Shown here piece after piece: positions 34,952-42,679 of a stretch of DNA of 64,000 bases (the first letter of the stretch is position 1; every line of letters starts with the position of its first letter). Origin of the DNA: Bacteroidales bacterium (GTDB taxonomy: Bacteria > Bacteroidota > Bacteroidia > Bacteroidales > Rikenellaceae). Under the pieces are notes generated by a model, which worked only from the letters and a program-made list of their open reading frames with translations, did not search any database and was not told where the DNA came from. A program made the position numbers and the translations under genes. The DNA is taken from assembly GCA_910575495.1 (NCBI GenBank), contig CAJTFS010000001.1, forward strand, positions 186,001-250,000. The letters run 5' to 3'.

Positions 34952-36097
34952 ATGAAATATTACCTCATAGCCGGCGAACCCTCGGGCGACCTGCACGGGG
35001 CCAACCTGATCGAAGGGCTGAAGAAAGCCGACCCCGAAGCCGGGTTCCGCTTCTGGGGCGGCGACCGGATGGCCGAAGCGGGCGGACGGGACAACCTGCG
35101 GAAACACTACCGCGAGACCTCGTTCTTCGGGATCGTGCAGGTGCTCCGCAACCTCGGCACCATCCGACGTCAGATGCGCGAATGCCAGGCCGACGTCGCG
35201 GCGTTCGCCCCCGACGTGCTGATCCTGGTCGACTACCCCGGCTTCAACATGAAGATGGCGCGCTGGGCCAAGGAACACGGCATCCGCACCTACTACTACA
35301 TAGCGCCCAAGGTGTGGGCCTGGCGCGAATGGCGGGTCAAGGCGATCCGCAAGTATGTCGACCGGCTTTTCATCATCTTTCCGTTCGAGCGCGACTACTT
35401 TCCCCGCAAGGGCATCCGCCCCATTTTCGAGGGCAACCCGCTGGTCGACGCGCTCGAAGCCCGGCGCGCAACGCTCCCCTCGCCCGAGGAGTTCCGCCGC
35501 CGGCACGGGCTGGACGAACGCCCCATCGTCGCGCTGGTGGCCGGCAGCCGCCGGGGCGAGATCCGCGACAACCTGCCGCTCATGGCACGGCTCTCCGAGC
35601 GTTTTCCCGGACACCAGTTCGTTGTCACGGCCGTGCCGTGGCTCGACCGCCCGCTCTACGAACAATACATGGCCGGCAGCAGCCTGCACTACGTTTGCGA
35701 CGAAACCTACGAAACGCTCCATGCGGCCGAAGCGGCCGTCGTGACCTCCGGCACGGCGACCCTCGAAACCGCCCTGCTGGGCATACCCGAGGTGGTGGTC
35801 TACCGCACGCTGTGGTTCCAGGTGAAGCTGCAGCCCTACGTGCTCAAAATTCCGTGGGTGTCGCTCGTCAACCTCAACCTCGGACGCGAAGCCGTCGCCG
35901 AAATCATCCAGTCCGACCTCTCCGTCGACCGGGCCGAGCGCGAACTGCGGGCCATCGTCGCAGGCGGCGCAAAACGCGAGCGGATGTTGGCCGACTTCGA
36001 GGAACTGCGCGCTGTCATCGGCGGCCCCGGTGCCAGCGAACGCTTCGCCCGCCGGATGGTGGAGCTGCTGCGCCAAGAAAAACAAGAAAAACCATGA
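34952..36097 (+). CDS. lpxB: Lipid-A-disaccharide synthase LpxB
   Basis: GT19 glycosyltransferase of lipid A synthesis. It joins UDP-diacylglucosamine with lipid X at the inner membrane. It has 381 residues and begins MKYYLIAGEPSGDLHGANLI, the family N-terminus. Further conserved parts are ILVDYPGFNMKMARWAKEHG, YYIAPKVWAWREWRVKAI and the donor-site region TSGTATLETALLGIPEVVVY. The leader is a CTTTTCACC repeat block. The TGA stop overlaps the next start by 4 bases (ATGA), so the FAH-family gene is translationally coupled. Confidence 0.97.
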   Translation: MKYYLIAGEPSGDLHGANLIEGLKKADPEAGFRFWGGDRMAEAGGRDNLRKHYRETSFFGIVQVLRNLGTIRRQMRECQADVAAFAPDVLILVDYPGFNMKMARWAKEHGIRTYYYIAPKVWAWREWRVKAIRKYVDRLFIIFPFERDYFPRKGIRPIFEGNPLVDALEARRATLPSPEEFRRRHGLDERPIVALVAGSRRGEIRDNLPLMARLSERFPGHQFVVTAVPWLDRPLYEQYMAGSSLHYVCDETYETLHAAEAAVVTSGTATLETALLGIPEVVVYRTLWFQVKLQPYVLKIPWVSLVNLNLGREAVAEIIQSDLSVDRAERELRAIVAGGAKRERMLADFEELRAVIGGPGASERFARRMVELLRQEKQEKP

Positions 36098-36729
36098 AAA
36101 TCATCTGCATAGGCCGCAACTACCGGGCCCACGCCGAAGAACTGCACCGCGGCACCGGGCTGGCGGCGGAAACGGCGGCCGAACCGGTCTGGTTTCTGAA
36201 ACCCGACACGGCGCTGCTGCGCAACAACGACCCGTTCTACATCCCGGCCTTCTCGCAAGAGGTGCACTACGAATGCGAACTGATGGTGCGCATCGACCGC
36301 GTAGGACGTTCGATCGCGGAGAAGTTCGCCCACCGCTACTACAGCGAAGTGGGCCTCGGCATCGACTTCACGGCCCGCGACCTCCAGCGCGAAGCGATCG
36401 CCCGCGGCCTGCCGTGGGAACCGGCCAAGGCGTTCGACCGCTCGGCGGCCCTCTCGCCCGAATTCGTGCCGCTGGCCGACCTGGGCGGCGACGTGCAGAA
36501 CCTGCACTTCGAACTTGCCGTCAACGGGGAGGTGCGCCAGCAGGGCTCCACGGCCGAAATGCTTTTCACGGTCGACCGCATCATCGCGGCCGTATCGCAA
36601 TACATCACCCTGCGCATGGGCGACCTGATCTACACCGGCACCCCGGCCGGCGTGGGCCCCGTAGCTCCCGGCGACTGCCTCACCGCCACGCTCGAAGGCC
36701 GCGAACTGCTGAATTTCGACATCAGATAG
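36094..36729 (+). CDS. Fumarylacetoacetate hydrolase (FAH) family protein
   Basis: The 211-residue protein starts MKIICIGRNYRAHAEEL at ATG 36094, overlapping lpxB by 4 bases. It matches the FAH C-terminal fold. Metal-binding acidic residues are seen in EVHYECELMVRID, followed by GIDFTARDLQ and YTGTPAGVGPVAPGD. Members hydrolyse C-C bonds or decarboxylate 2-oxo acids, and several act as oxaloacetate decarboxylases. The exact substrate here is not visible. A single GTGAAAG unit follows the stop. Confidence 0.92.
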   Translation: MKIICIGRNYRAHAEELHRGTGLAAETAAEPVWFLKPDTALLRNNDPFYIPAFSQEVHYECELMVRIDRVGRSIAEKFAHRYYSEVGLGIDFTARDLQREAIARGLPWEPAKAFDRSAALSPEFVPLADLGGDVQNLHFELAVNGEVRQQGSTAEMLFTVDRIIAAVSQYITLRMGDLIYTGTPAGVGPVAPGDCLTATLEGRELLNFDIR

Positions 36730-36877
36730 CAAGGTGAAAGACCACAAAGCATAATCTACATACAAAAAACAAGAATTCCGCAAGGCTGAAAGCCTTGCCG
36801 CCCAGGGCCGGCTCGCATCGAAGATGCGCCCCCCGCAGCCGGCCCGGGCGAACAATCCGAAACCTCAATTCCGCAAA

Positions 36878-37477
36878 ATGTTGCTTCACGAAAAACTTCG
36901 TTCCTACCGCCTTTTGCTGGCGTCGCAGTCGCCGCGGCGCCGCGAACTGCTGCGAGGCTGCGGACTGCCCTACGCGCTGGCCCCGACATACCCGTGCGAA
37001 GAGGTATTTCCCGACAAACTCGACGCAGAGGAAGTCCCCGGCTATCTCTCGCAGCTCAAAAGCGACGCCTACCCCTGGCAGCTCGAACCCAACGATATTC
37101 TGATGACGGCCGACACGGTCGTGGTGTTCGACGGCCGTGTGCTGGGCAAGCCCCGCGACCGCAACGATGCTTTCGCCATGCTGCGCCGCCTTTCGGGCCA
37201 CCGCCACACGGTGGTCTCGGGCGTGACGTTCCGCACCGCCGCACACCGCCGCACCTTCTCGTCCCGCTCCGACGTGTGGTTCCGCACGCTCACCGACGAG
37301 GAGATCGCCTACTACCTCGACAGCCACCGCCCCTACGACAAAGCCGGTTCCTACGGCATCCAGGAATGGATCGGCTACGCAGCCATCGAACGCATCGACG
37401 GCTCGTTCTACAACGTCATGGGACTGCCGATCCAACGCGTATACACCGAACTCGAAAAATTCATCGCTCAACCCTGA
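36878..37477 (+). CDS. maf: Maf-family nucleotide pyrophosphatase
   Basis: House-cleaning pyrophosphatase of non-canonical or excess NTPs (dTTP/UTP group by homology). It has 199 residues from ATG 36878 (MLLHEKLRSYRLLLASQSPR). An in-frame ATG 54 bases earlier lies in non-conserved sequence. The motif LLASQSPRRRELL is typical. TADTVVVFDGRVLGKPRD holds the catalytic Asp. Later segments are SYGIQEWIGYAAIERIDGSF and FYNVMGLP. The S46 peptidase gene begins 4 bases after its stop. Confidence 0.95.
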   Translation: MLLHEKLRSYRLLLASQSPRRRELLRGCGLPYALAPTYPCEEVFPDKLDAEEVPGYLSQLKSDAYPWQLEPNDILMTADTVVVFDGRVLGKPRDRNDAFAMLRRLSGHRHTVVSGVTFRTAAHRRTFSSRSDVWFRTLTDEEIAYYLDSHRPYDKAGSYGIQEWIGYAAIERIDGSFYNVMGLPIQRVYTELEKFIAQP

Positions 37478-37481
37478 AACC

Positions 37482-39461
37482 ATGAAACGTATCCTCCTGA
37501 CCTTCTTTGCGCTGCTCCTGCTCGCCCCGGCCATGGCCGACGAAGGCATGTGGCTCCCGAGCCTCATCTCGCACCGCATCCGCGACATGCGCGCCAAAGG
37601 CTTCCGCCTCACGGCCGACGACATCTACTCGATCAACAAGGCTTCGATGAAAGACGCCGTGGTGCTTTTCGACGGGGGCTGCACGGGCGAACTGGTCTCG
37701 GCCGAAGGACTGCTCCTGACCAACCACCACTGCGGCTACGACGCCATCCAGAGCCATTCGGCCGTCGAGCACGACTACCTGACCCACGGTTTCTGGGCCC
37801 GATCGCGGGCCGAGGAGCTGCCCAACAAGGAACTCAACGTCAAATTCCTGGTCCGCATGGAGGACGTCACAGACCGTATGGCGGCCGGAGAAACGGCCGA
37901 CGAGATCGTCCGCAAGGCCGAAGCCGAGGGCAAAGGCTACAAGGCAGCGGTCGAACAGATGTACTACGGCAACCAGCAGTTCCTGTTCCTCTACGAGCAG
38001 TTCGACGACGTGCGTCTGGTGGCCGCCCCGCCCTCGTCGATCGGCAAGTTCGGCGGCGACACCGACAACTGGATCTGGCCTCGCCACACCGGCGACTTCT
38101 CGGTCTTCCGCATCTACGCCGGTCCCGACAACAAGCCCGCCGCCTACTCGCCCGACAACGTACCCTTCCGCCCGCGCCGCCATTTCACGGTCTCGACACG
38201 CGGTGTCGCAGAAGGCGACTTCACGATGATCTACGGCTTCCCGGGCAACACGCAACAATATATTCTGTCGGACGTAGTGAAATACATCGCCGAGACTTCC
38301 GACCCGATGAAGATCGCCATCCGCACCGGACGGCTCGACCTCATCTCCCGGGCTCAGGAGAGCGATCCGGCGCTGCGCATCCACTATGCGGCCAAACACG
38401 CCTCGATCGCCAACGCCTGGAAGAAATGGCAGGGCGAAGTGCTGGGAATCAAGCGCCTGGGCACCTATGAAAAGAAACTGCGCACCGAACAACGGTTCGT
38501 CGAAGCCACGGGCGACGGCGAAGTGCTGCAGGAACTGAAAAACGAGTTCGCACGGGCGCTTCCCTACTACTATACGCGCGAACTGCTGGGCGAAACGCTG
38601 CTCACGCTCCGCTACGGCTTCACCGACGAGGAAAAGGCCGATCCGCTCTTCGCCAAGCGCCGCCCTGTCGAACAAGCACTGTACCGCCTGGCATTCGAGG
38701 AGTATGCCGGCCGCAGCACGATGCTCGCTCCGATTGCTGAATTCGAAGCCGGAATCAAGCAGCACGGCACGCCCGCGGCCTATGCCGACCATATCTTCGC
38801 ACTGGCGGCCGACGACCCGCAGAACCCCGAACTCATTGCACTGAAAGAAGCCATCAAAGGGCTCAGCGCCGAAATCGTCGACGAACTCGGCACCCGGTCG
38901 CTGCGCAACTTCAACAGCGCCCGCATGAACGCGCTCTACGCCCGCTACGTGGAGGGGCTGCGCCGCTGGGCAGCAGCCGAGAAACGCGAGGGCGCCATGT
39001 TCCCCGATGCCAACCTCACGCTGCGCGTAGCCTACGGCAAAGTGGCCGGCTACGAATATGCCGACGGCGAATACCACACGCCCCTGACCACTCTCGACGG
39101 CATCATCGCCAAGGACAATCCGGCGATCTACGATTACGACATCCCCCAGGCGCTGCGCGATCTCCACGCCTCGAAAGACTACGGCCGCTGGGGCATCGAG
39201 GTCGGCGGACGCCGCACGGTGCCGGTCTGCTTCCTGGCAACCAACCACACCACGGGCGGCAACTCGGGCTCGCCGATTCTGAACGGACGCGGCGAGCTGG
39301 TGGGCATCAACTTCGACCGCACGTGGCGCTCGACGATGAGCGACATCGAGTTCGACCCCACGATCTGCCGCAACATCGCCGTCGACATCCGCTATGTACT
39401 GATGGTTATCGATCGCATCGGCGGTGCCGGCTACCTGATCGACGAAATGACGCTCCGATAA
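37482..39461 (+). CDS. Exported S46 dipeptidyl peptidase, probably DPP11-type
   Basis: Serine dipeptidyl peptidase of the S46 family, which releases dipeptides from N-termini in the periplasm. It has 659 residues with signal peptide MKRILLTFFALLLLAPAMA. The catalytic His lies in LLTNHHCGYDA (82 or 83) and the nucleophile is Ser595 in TGGNSGSPIL. Arg613, 18 residues on in INFDRTW, aligns with Arg673 of Porphyromonas DPP11, where Ser655 is the nucleophile. DPP7 has Gly there. This predicts cleavage after Asp/Glu. The family is largely confined to Bacteroidota and relatives. It ends the rightward unit, and a hairpin follows. Confidence 0.93.
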   Translation: MKRILLTFFALLLLAPAMADEGMWLPSLISHRIRDMRAKGFRLTADDIYSINKASMKDAVVLFDGGCTGELVSAEGLLLTNHHCGYDAIQSHSAVEHDYLTHGFWARSRAEELPNKELNVKFLVRMEDVTDRMAAGETADEIVRKAEAEGKGYKAAVEQMYYGNQQFLFLYEQFDDVRLVAAPPSSIGKFGGDTDNWIWPRHTGDFSVFRIYAGPDNKPAAYSPDNVPFRPRRHFTVSTRGVAEGDFTMIYGFPGNTQQYILSDVVKYIAETSDPMKIAIRTGRLDLISRAQESDPALRIHYAAKHASIANAWKKWQGEVLGIKRLGTYEKKLRTEQRFVEATGDGEVLQELKNEFARALPYYYTRELLGETLLTLRYGFTDEEKADPLFAKRRPVEQALYRLAFEEYAGRSTMLAPIAEFEAGIKQHGTPAAYADHIFALAADDPQNPELIALKEAIKGLSAEIVDELGTRSLRNFNSARMNALYARYVEGLRRWAAAEKREGAMFPDANLTLRVAYGKVAGYEYADGEYHTPLTTLDGIIAKDNPAIYDYDIPQALRDLHASKDYGRWGIEVGGRRTVPVCFLATNHTTGGNSGSPILNGRGELVGINFDRTWRSTMSDIEFDPTICRNIAVDIRYVLMVIDRIGGAGYLIDEMTLR

Positions 39462-39474
39462 TCCCCGGCTTCGC

Positions 39475-39507
39475 AAACGGGCCGGCCATAAAAGAGCCGG
39501 TCCGTTT
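39475..39507 (+). terminator. Hairpin after the S46 peptidase gene
   Basis: AAACGGGCCGGC pairs with GCCGGTCCGTTT through one G-U pair, with a 9-base loop. The stem ends in TTT followed by ATAG, so it is a plausible but weak terminator. The rest of the gap up to the tRNA shows no gene. Confidence 0.6.
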
Positions 39508-39653
39508 ATAGCCCAACCGGCCGGGCAAGCGGGGCGAAGTCGGAACGGATCACAAGCCGGCACAAGCCCGCCCCGAAAAGAACAGTAACAGCACCTTGTT
39601 TACCCGAGCTCCGGCCCGGCGGGAGAGGCAAAACATACAATCGCACAAAAAAA

Positions 39654-39685
39654 TTTGGCAGTTTGAAAATAATGCCCTATATTTG
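39654..39685 (+). promoter_or_regulatory. Promoter of tRNA-Leu
   Basis: TTTG at 39654-39657 and TATATTTG at 39678-39685, separated by 20 bases, match the phylum consensus. The tRNA begins 32 bases after the -7 box. Confidence 0.75.
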
Positions 39686-39717
39686 TGCTCCCGAAATGCA
39701 AGTTTCGGTCATGTGTC

Positions 39718-39802
39718 GCCCAGGTGGTGAAATTGGTAGACACGCTACTTTGAGGGGGTAGTGAACGTTTAGTTCGTGCAAGTTCGAGTCTTGTCCTGGG
39801 CA
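39718..39802 (+). tRNA. tRNA-Leu (anticodon GAG)
   Basis: The 85-base sequence folds as a class II tRNA. The acceptor stem is GCCCAGG with CCTGGGC and the D-loop contains AAATTGGTAGACACG. The anticodon stem is CTACT with GGTAG and its loop TTGAGGG gives GAG. A long variable arm is present, and the T-stem is GCAAG with CTTGT around TTCGAGT. The discriminator is A, and the CCA end is not encoded (ACA follows). It has its own promoter and a strong terminator at 39807. Confidence 0.96.
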
Positions 39803-39806
39803 CAGC

Positions 39807-39844
39807 AAACCGCGTCTGACGAAAGTCGGGCGCGGTTTTTCTTT
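39807..39844 (+). terminator. Intrinsic terminator of tRNA-Leu
   Basis: A 14-base stem (AAACCGCGTCTGAC with GTCGGGCGCGGTTT, one G-U pair) and a GAAA tetraloop are followed by TTTTTCTTTT. It starts 5 bases after the tRNA. Confidence 0.92.
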
Positions 39845-39845
39845 T

Positions 39846-40493
39846 GGCTTGCGCGACAGGAAGCGGCGGCCGGAGCAAATCGAAGCGCCGGCGGCGGAAT
39901 ATTGCAGCCACTCGGCGCTGAACGGGAATCCCGGATAAAAGTTTTTACAACCTGCCGAAAGAAGGTTCGGCGCGCCTGCGAACGGACCAAACAAAAACAG
40001 CAGGGAATCTCACGATTGCCTGCTGCCTCCGGAGGTTGCCCTCCTAAAACTACTAACCCAAACTTAAATAAATGAAGAAACCTCACTGCGGTTGCTGATC
40101 CGCAGTTGACTATGGAATTGCAAAGCGCGTGCCAAACAACGGACTGCAAAGGCGGAAGAAGAGAAATGAGCCGTCCGGAACATCGATCGGACCGGAAACG
40201 GGAAAACCGCCGGCCCGAACACCCGAAGACCCGGAACCGAAAAGGCGAACCGCGGCAAGGATAAAGAATGAGCCGTTGCCGGGAACCTTGGAAACCGCCC
40301 GACCACGCGAACAAAGCTGACGCCGAAACAAAAGGCGGAAACACAAACCCGCCTTCGAAAACCGGAAGCATCCAGCCCGAAACCGACCGCTGCGAAAACA
40401 CAACGACAACGTCCGGACCGCCATAAGAACGATCCGGACGCAGGAGAAGAGAAAGAAGCAGAAAAAGAGGGAAAATACAAAAAAAGCGGAATA
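39846..40493. other. Gene-free interval with a mini-frame and hairpin
   Basis: No gene of normal length is supported on either strand. At 40072-40098 a 9-codon frame (MKKPHCGC, stop) follows an A-rich leader of the phylum's usual kind. The sequence ACTGCGG at 40085-40091 pairs with CCGCAGT at 40100-40106 across its stop. The stretch 40107-40490 is purine-rich on the + strand and low in complexity, with GAATGAGCCGT-like segments repeated near 40165 and 40267. It may be a decayed gene or an untranslated RNA. Confidence 0.5.
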
Positions 40494-41141
40494 CTACTTG
40501 CGGTCGTAACGCTCGCCGACGGTCTTCCAGTCGATGCGCTCCCACAACGCCTTGACGGCATCGGGGCGACGGTTGCGATAGTCGACATAATAGGCATGCT
40601 CCCAGACGTCGATGGCCAGCAGGGGCTTCAATCCGCTGCGCATGGGATTGCCGGCGTTGGATTCGGCGACGATGACCAATTCGCCCGACGGCTTGGCGGC
40701 GAGCCATGCCCACCCCGAACCGAACAGACCGGCGGCGGCCGCGTTCATCTGGATCTTGAACCGGTCGAACGAACCGAAGCTGCGGTTGATGGCCTCCAGA
40801 AGCGCTCCCTGCGGCTCGCTCTGCGGCTTGGGCGAGAGCTGATCGAAGTAGAACTCATGGTTCCAGGCCTGCGCGGCGTTGTTGTAGATGGCGCCGTCGG
40901 CCGACATGATGATGTCTTCCAGCGGCTGGTCGGCATAGGGCGTATCGACGATCAACTCGTTGAGTTTGTTGACATAGCCGACATAATGTTTGTCGTGGTG
41001 GTAGTGCAACGTCTCCTCGGAGAGCTGCGGTGCCAGCGCATCGTAGGCATAGGGAAGCTCCTTGGAAACGAAGCGCGAAGCGGCGGCGGTATCGGTCTGC
41101 ATAAACGGGAAAATTAAGAGTGACAGAACAAGCAACTGCAT
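40494..41141 (-). CDS. sod: Superoxide dismutase [Fe/Mn]
   Basis: It converts superoxide to peroxide and oxygen. The metal ligands are visible in LHYHHDKHYVGYVNKL, AQAWNHEFYFD and DVWEHAYYVDY, and the core has AGLFGSGWAWLAAKP. From ATG 41141 it has 215 residues with a hydrophobic N-terminus (MQLLVLSLLIFPFMQTDTAA). From ATG 41102 it has 202 residues and would be cytosolic, as most are. The first option could be a signal peptide but lacks basic residues. Fe or Mn preference cannot be decided. The rubredoxin gene lies 86 bases upstream on the same strand. Confidence 0.93.
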   Translation of the reverse strand: MQLLVLSLLIFPFMQTDTAAASRFVSKELPYAYDALAPQLSEETLHYHHDKHYVGYVNKLNELIVDTPYADQPLEDIIMSADGAIYNNAAQAWNHEFYFDQLSPKPQSEPQGALLEAINRSFGSFDRFKIQMNAAAAGLFGSGWAWLAAKPSGELVIVAESNAGNPMRSGLKPLLAIDVWEHAYYVDYRNRRPDAVKALWERIDWKTVGERYDRK

Positions 41142-41227
41142 TGGTTACAAGCTAAAAAACGGTCGGTGAAAAGCGAAGCCGGGCCCTTCGGGCACCGGCG
41201 GTGTTGCGGAGCGGCGCTCGCCCGGGC

Positions 41228-41389
41228 TCAGTCGACGGGAACGAAGACATCCTTGGGCTCGCCGCAGACGGGACAGATCCAACCCTCGGGCAGTTCCTCG
41301 AAAGGCGTACCGGGAGCGATGCCGTTGTCGGGATCGCCGACCTCGGGATCGTAGATGTATTCGCAGACGGTGCAACGATATTTTTTCAT
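41228..41389 (-). CDS. Rubredoxin
   Basis: This 53-residue iron protein carries one electron in redox and oxygen-defence reactions. It reads [19 protein letters not shown] at the start and [19 protein letters not shown] at the end. The two CxxC pairs (Cys6/Cys9 and Cys39/Cys42) bind a single Fe, and aromatic residues around the site are conserved. The start ATG 41389 follows an A/T-rich leader. Upstream of superoxide dismutase on the same strand, it may feed a peroxide or superoxide reductase system. Confidence 0.97.
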   Translation of the reverse strand: MKKYRCTVCEYIYDPEVGDPDNGIAPGTPFEELPEGWICPVCGEPKDVFVPVD

Positions 41390-41446
41390 GGCAAAAAAAG
41401 TTTAAGGTTCGCCTGCACCATCCGCAAATAGAGTGCCGCAACCGAC

Positions 41447-41474
41447 AAAAAGCCGCATCCCGAAAGGACGCGGC
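41447..41474 (-). terminator. Intrinsic terminator after asd
   Basis: On the minus strand GCCGCGTCC pairs with GGATGCGGC (one G-U pair) around a 5-base loop and is followed by TTTTTGTC. It lies 170 bases beyond the asd stop and 58 bases before the rubredoxin start, separating the two transcripts. Confidence 0.8.
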
Positions 41475-41643
41475 CTGCCACATGGCTCAAAAATAAGCTG
41501 AATGCACCGATCTCAGTGTTAAAACGAAACGTTGCCGCTATAATCCGAACGATGCTGAACAACAAGCCGGGCGCGGGTCGGGAAACAGCACTACCCGACC
41601 CGAAAGCCGGAACGAGCACGCATCATCCGCCCGGAAGCCGGCC

Positions 41644-42639
41644 CTACCGGATCAGCGTCTCCATGATCTGCACGGCGTTGAGCGCCGCGCCTTTGCGGAT
41701 CTGGTCGCTGACGCACCAGAATGTCAAGCCGTTTTCGCAGGCCAGATCCTTGCGGATGCGACCCACGTAGACGGGGTCCTTGCCGGCGACGAAAAGCGGC
41801 ATGGGATAGACCTTGGCGGCGGGCTCGTCCATCAACACCACGCCCGGCGCTGCGGCGAAAGCCGCACGGGCCTCCTCCACCGACACGGGACGCCCGGTCT
41901 CGACCCACACGCTCTCGGAATGGGCGCGCATGACGGGCACGCGCACGCAGGTGGCCGACACCCGCACGTCGGAGTGCATGATCTTGCGTGTTTCGTTGAA
42001 CATCTTCATCTCCTCCTTGGTGTAGTCGTTGTCGGTGAAGACGTCGATATGCGGAATGACGTTGTAAGCCAGCTGGAAAGCGAACTTTTCGACGGTCGGT
42101 TCCTGCCCGGCCGTCAACTCGGCATGCTGCTTCTCAAGTTCGGCCATTGCGGCGGCACCGGCGCCGCTGGCCGACTGGTAGGTGGAGACGTGCACGCGGC
42201 GGATGTGCGACAGCCGCTCGATGGCCTGCAAGGCCACCACCATCTGGATCGTCGTGCAGTTGGGATTGGCGATGATGCGGCGCGGCGCCTGCCGGGCATC
42301 GTCGGGATTGACCTCGGGAACGACCAGCGGCACGTCGGCATCCATGCGGAACGCGCTGGAGTTGTCGATCATGACCGTGCCGTGGCGCGTGATGGTCTCC
42401 GCAAACTCGCGCGAGGTGCCGCCTCCGGCCGATACCAGAGCGAAGTCGACGCCCCGGAAGTCGTCGTTATGCTGCAACAGTCTGACCGTTACATCCTTGC
42501 CGCGGAAGCGGTAGGTACGGCCCGCGCTGCGCTCCGAGCCGAAAAGAAGCAGTTCGTCGATCGGCAGCGGCCGCTCTTCGAGAATGCGGAGGAACTCCTG
42601 TCCCACGGCCCCGCTGGCCCCTACGATTGCGATTTTCAT
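41644..42639 (-). CDS. asd: Aspartate-semialdehyde dehydrogenase
   Basis: NADPH-dependent reduction of aspartyl phosphate to aspartate semialdehyde, the branch point to Lys/diaminopimelate, Thr and Met. The 331-residue length is normal. The NADP-binding start is [19 protein letters not shown]. The active-site Cys is in [16 protein letters not shown] near residue 128. The catalytic His region reads [16 protein letters not shown]. It follows the PBP1A gene by 40 bases on the same strand, and a terminator lies at 41447. Confidence 0.97.
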   Translation of the reverse strand: MKIAIVGASGAVGQEFLRILEERPLPIDELLLFGSERSAGRTYRFRGKDVTVRLLQHNDDFRGVDFALVSAGGGTSREFAETITRHGTVMIDNSSAFRMDADVPLVVPEVNPDDARQAPRRIIANPNCTTIQMVVALQAIERLSHIRRVHVSTYQSASGAGAAAMAELEKQHAELTAGQEPTVEKFAFQLAYNVIPHIDVFTDNDYTKEEMKMFNETRKIMHSDVRVSATCVRVPVMRAHSESVWVETGRPVSVEEARAAFAAAPGVVLMDEPAAKVYPMPLFVAGKDPVYVGRIRKDLACENGLTFWCVSDQIRKGAALNAVQIMETLIR

Positions 42640-42679
42640 AGCGTCAACCTATTTTGAAATGAAACGACCGTGCGGGCCG

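Noticed and set aside
40064-40597. Phe/Ser-rich minus-strand frame of 177 codons after superoxide dismutase
   Set aside because: It is the complement of a purine-rich low-complexity stretch, overlaps the dismutase gene out of frame and has no conserved motif.
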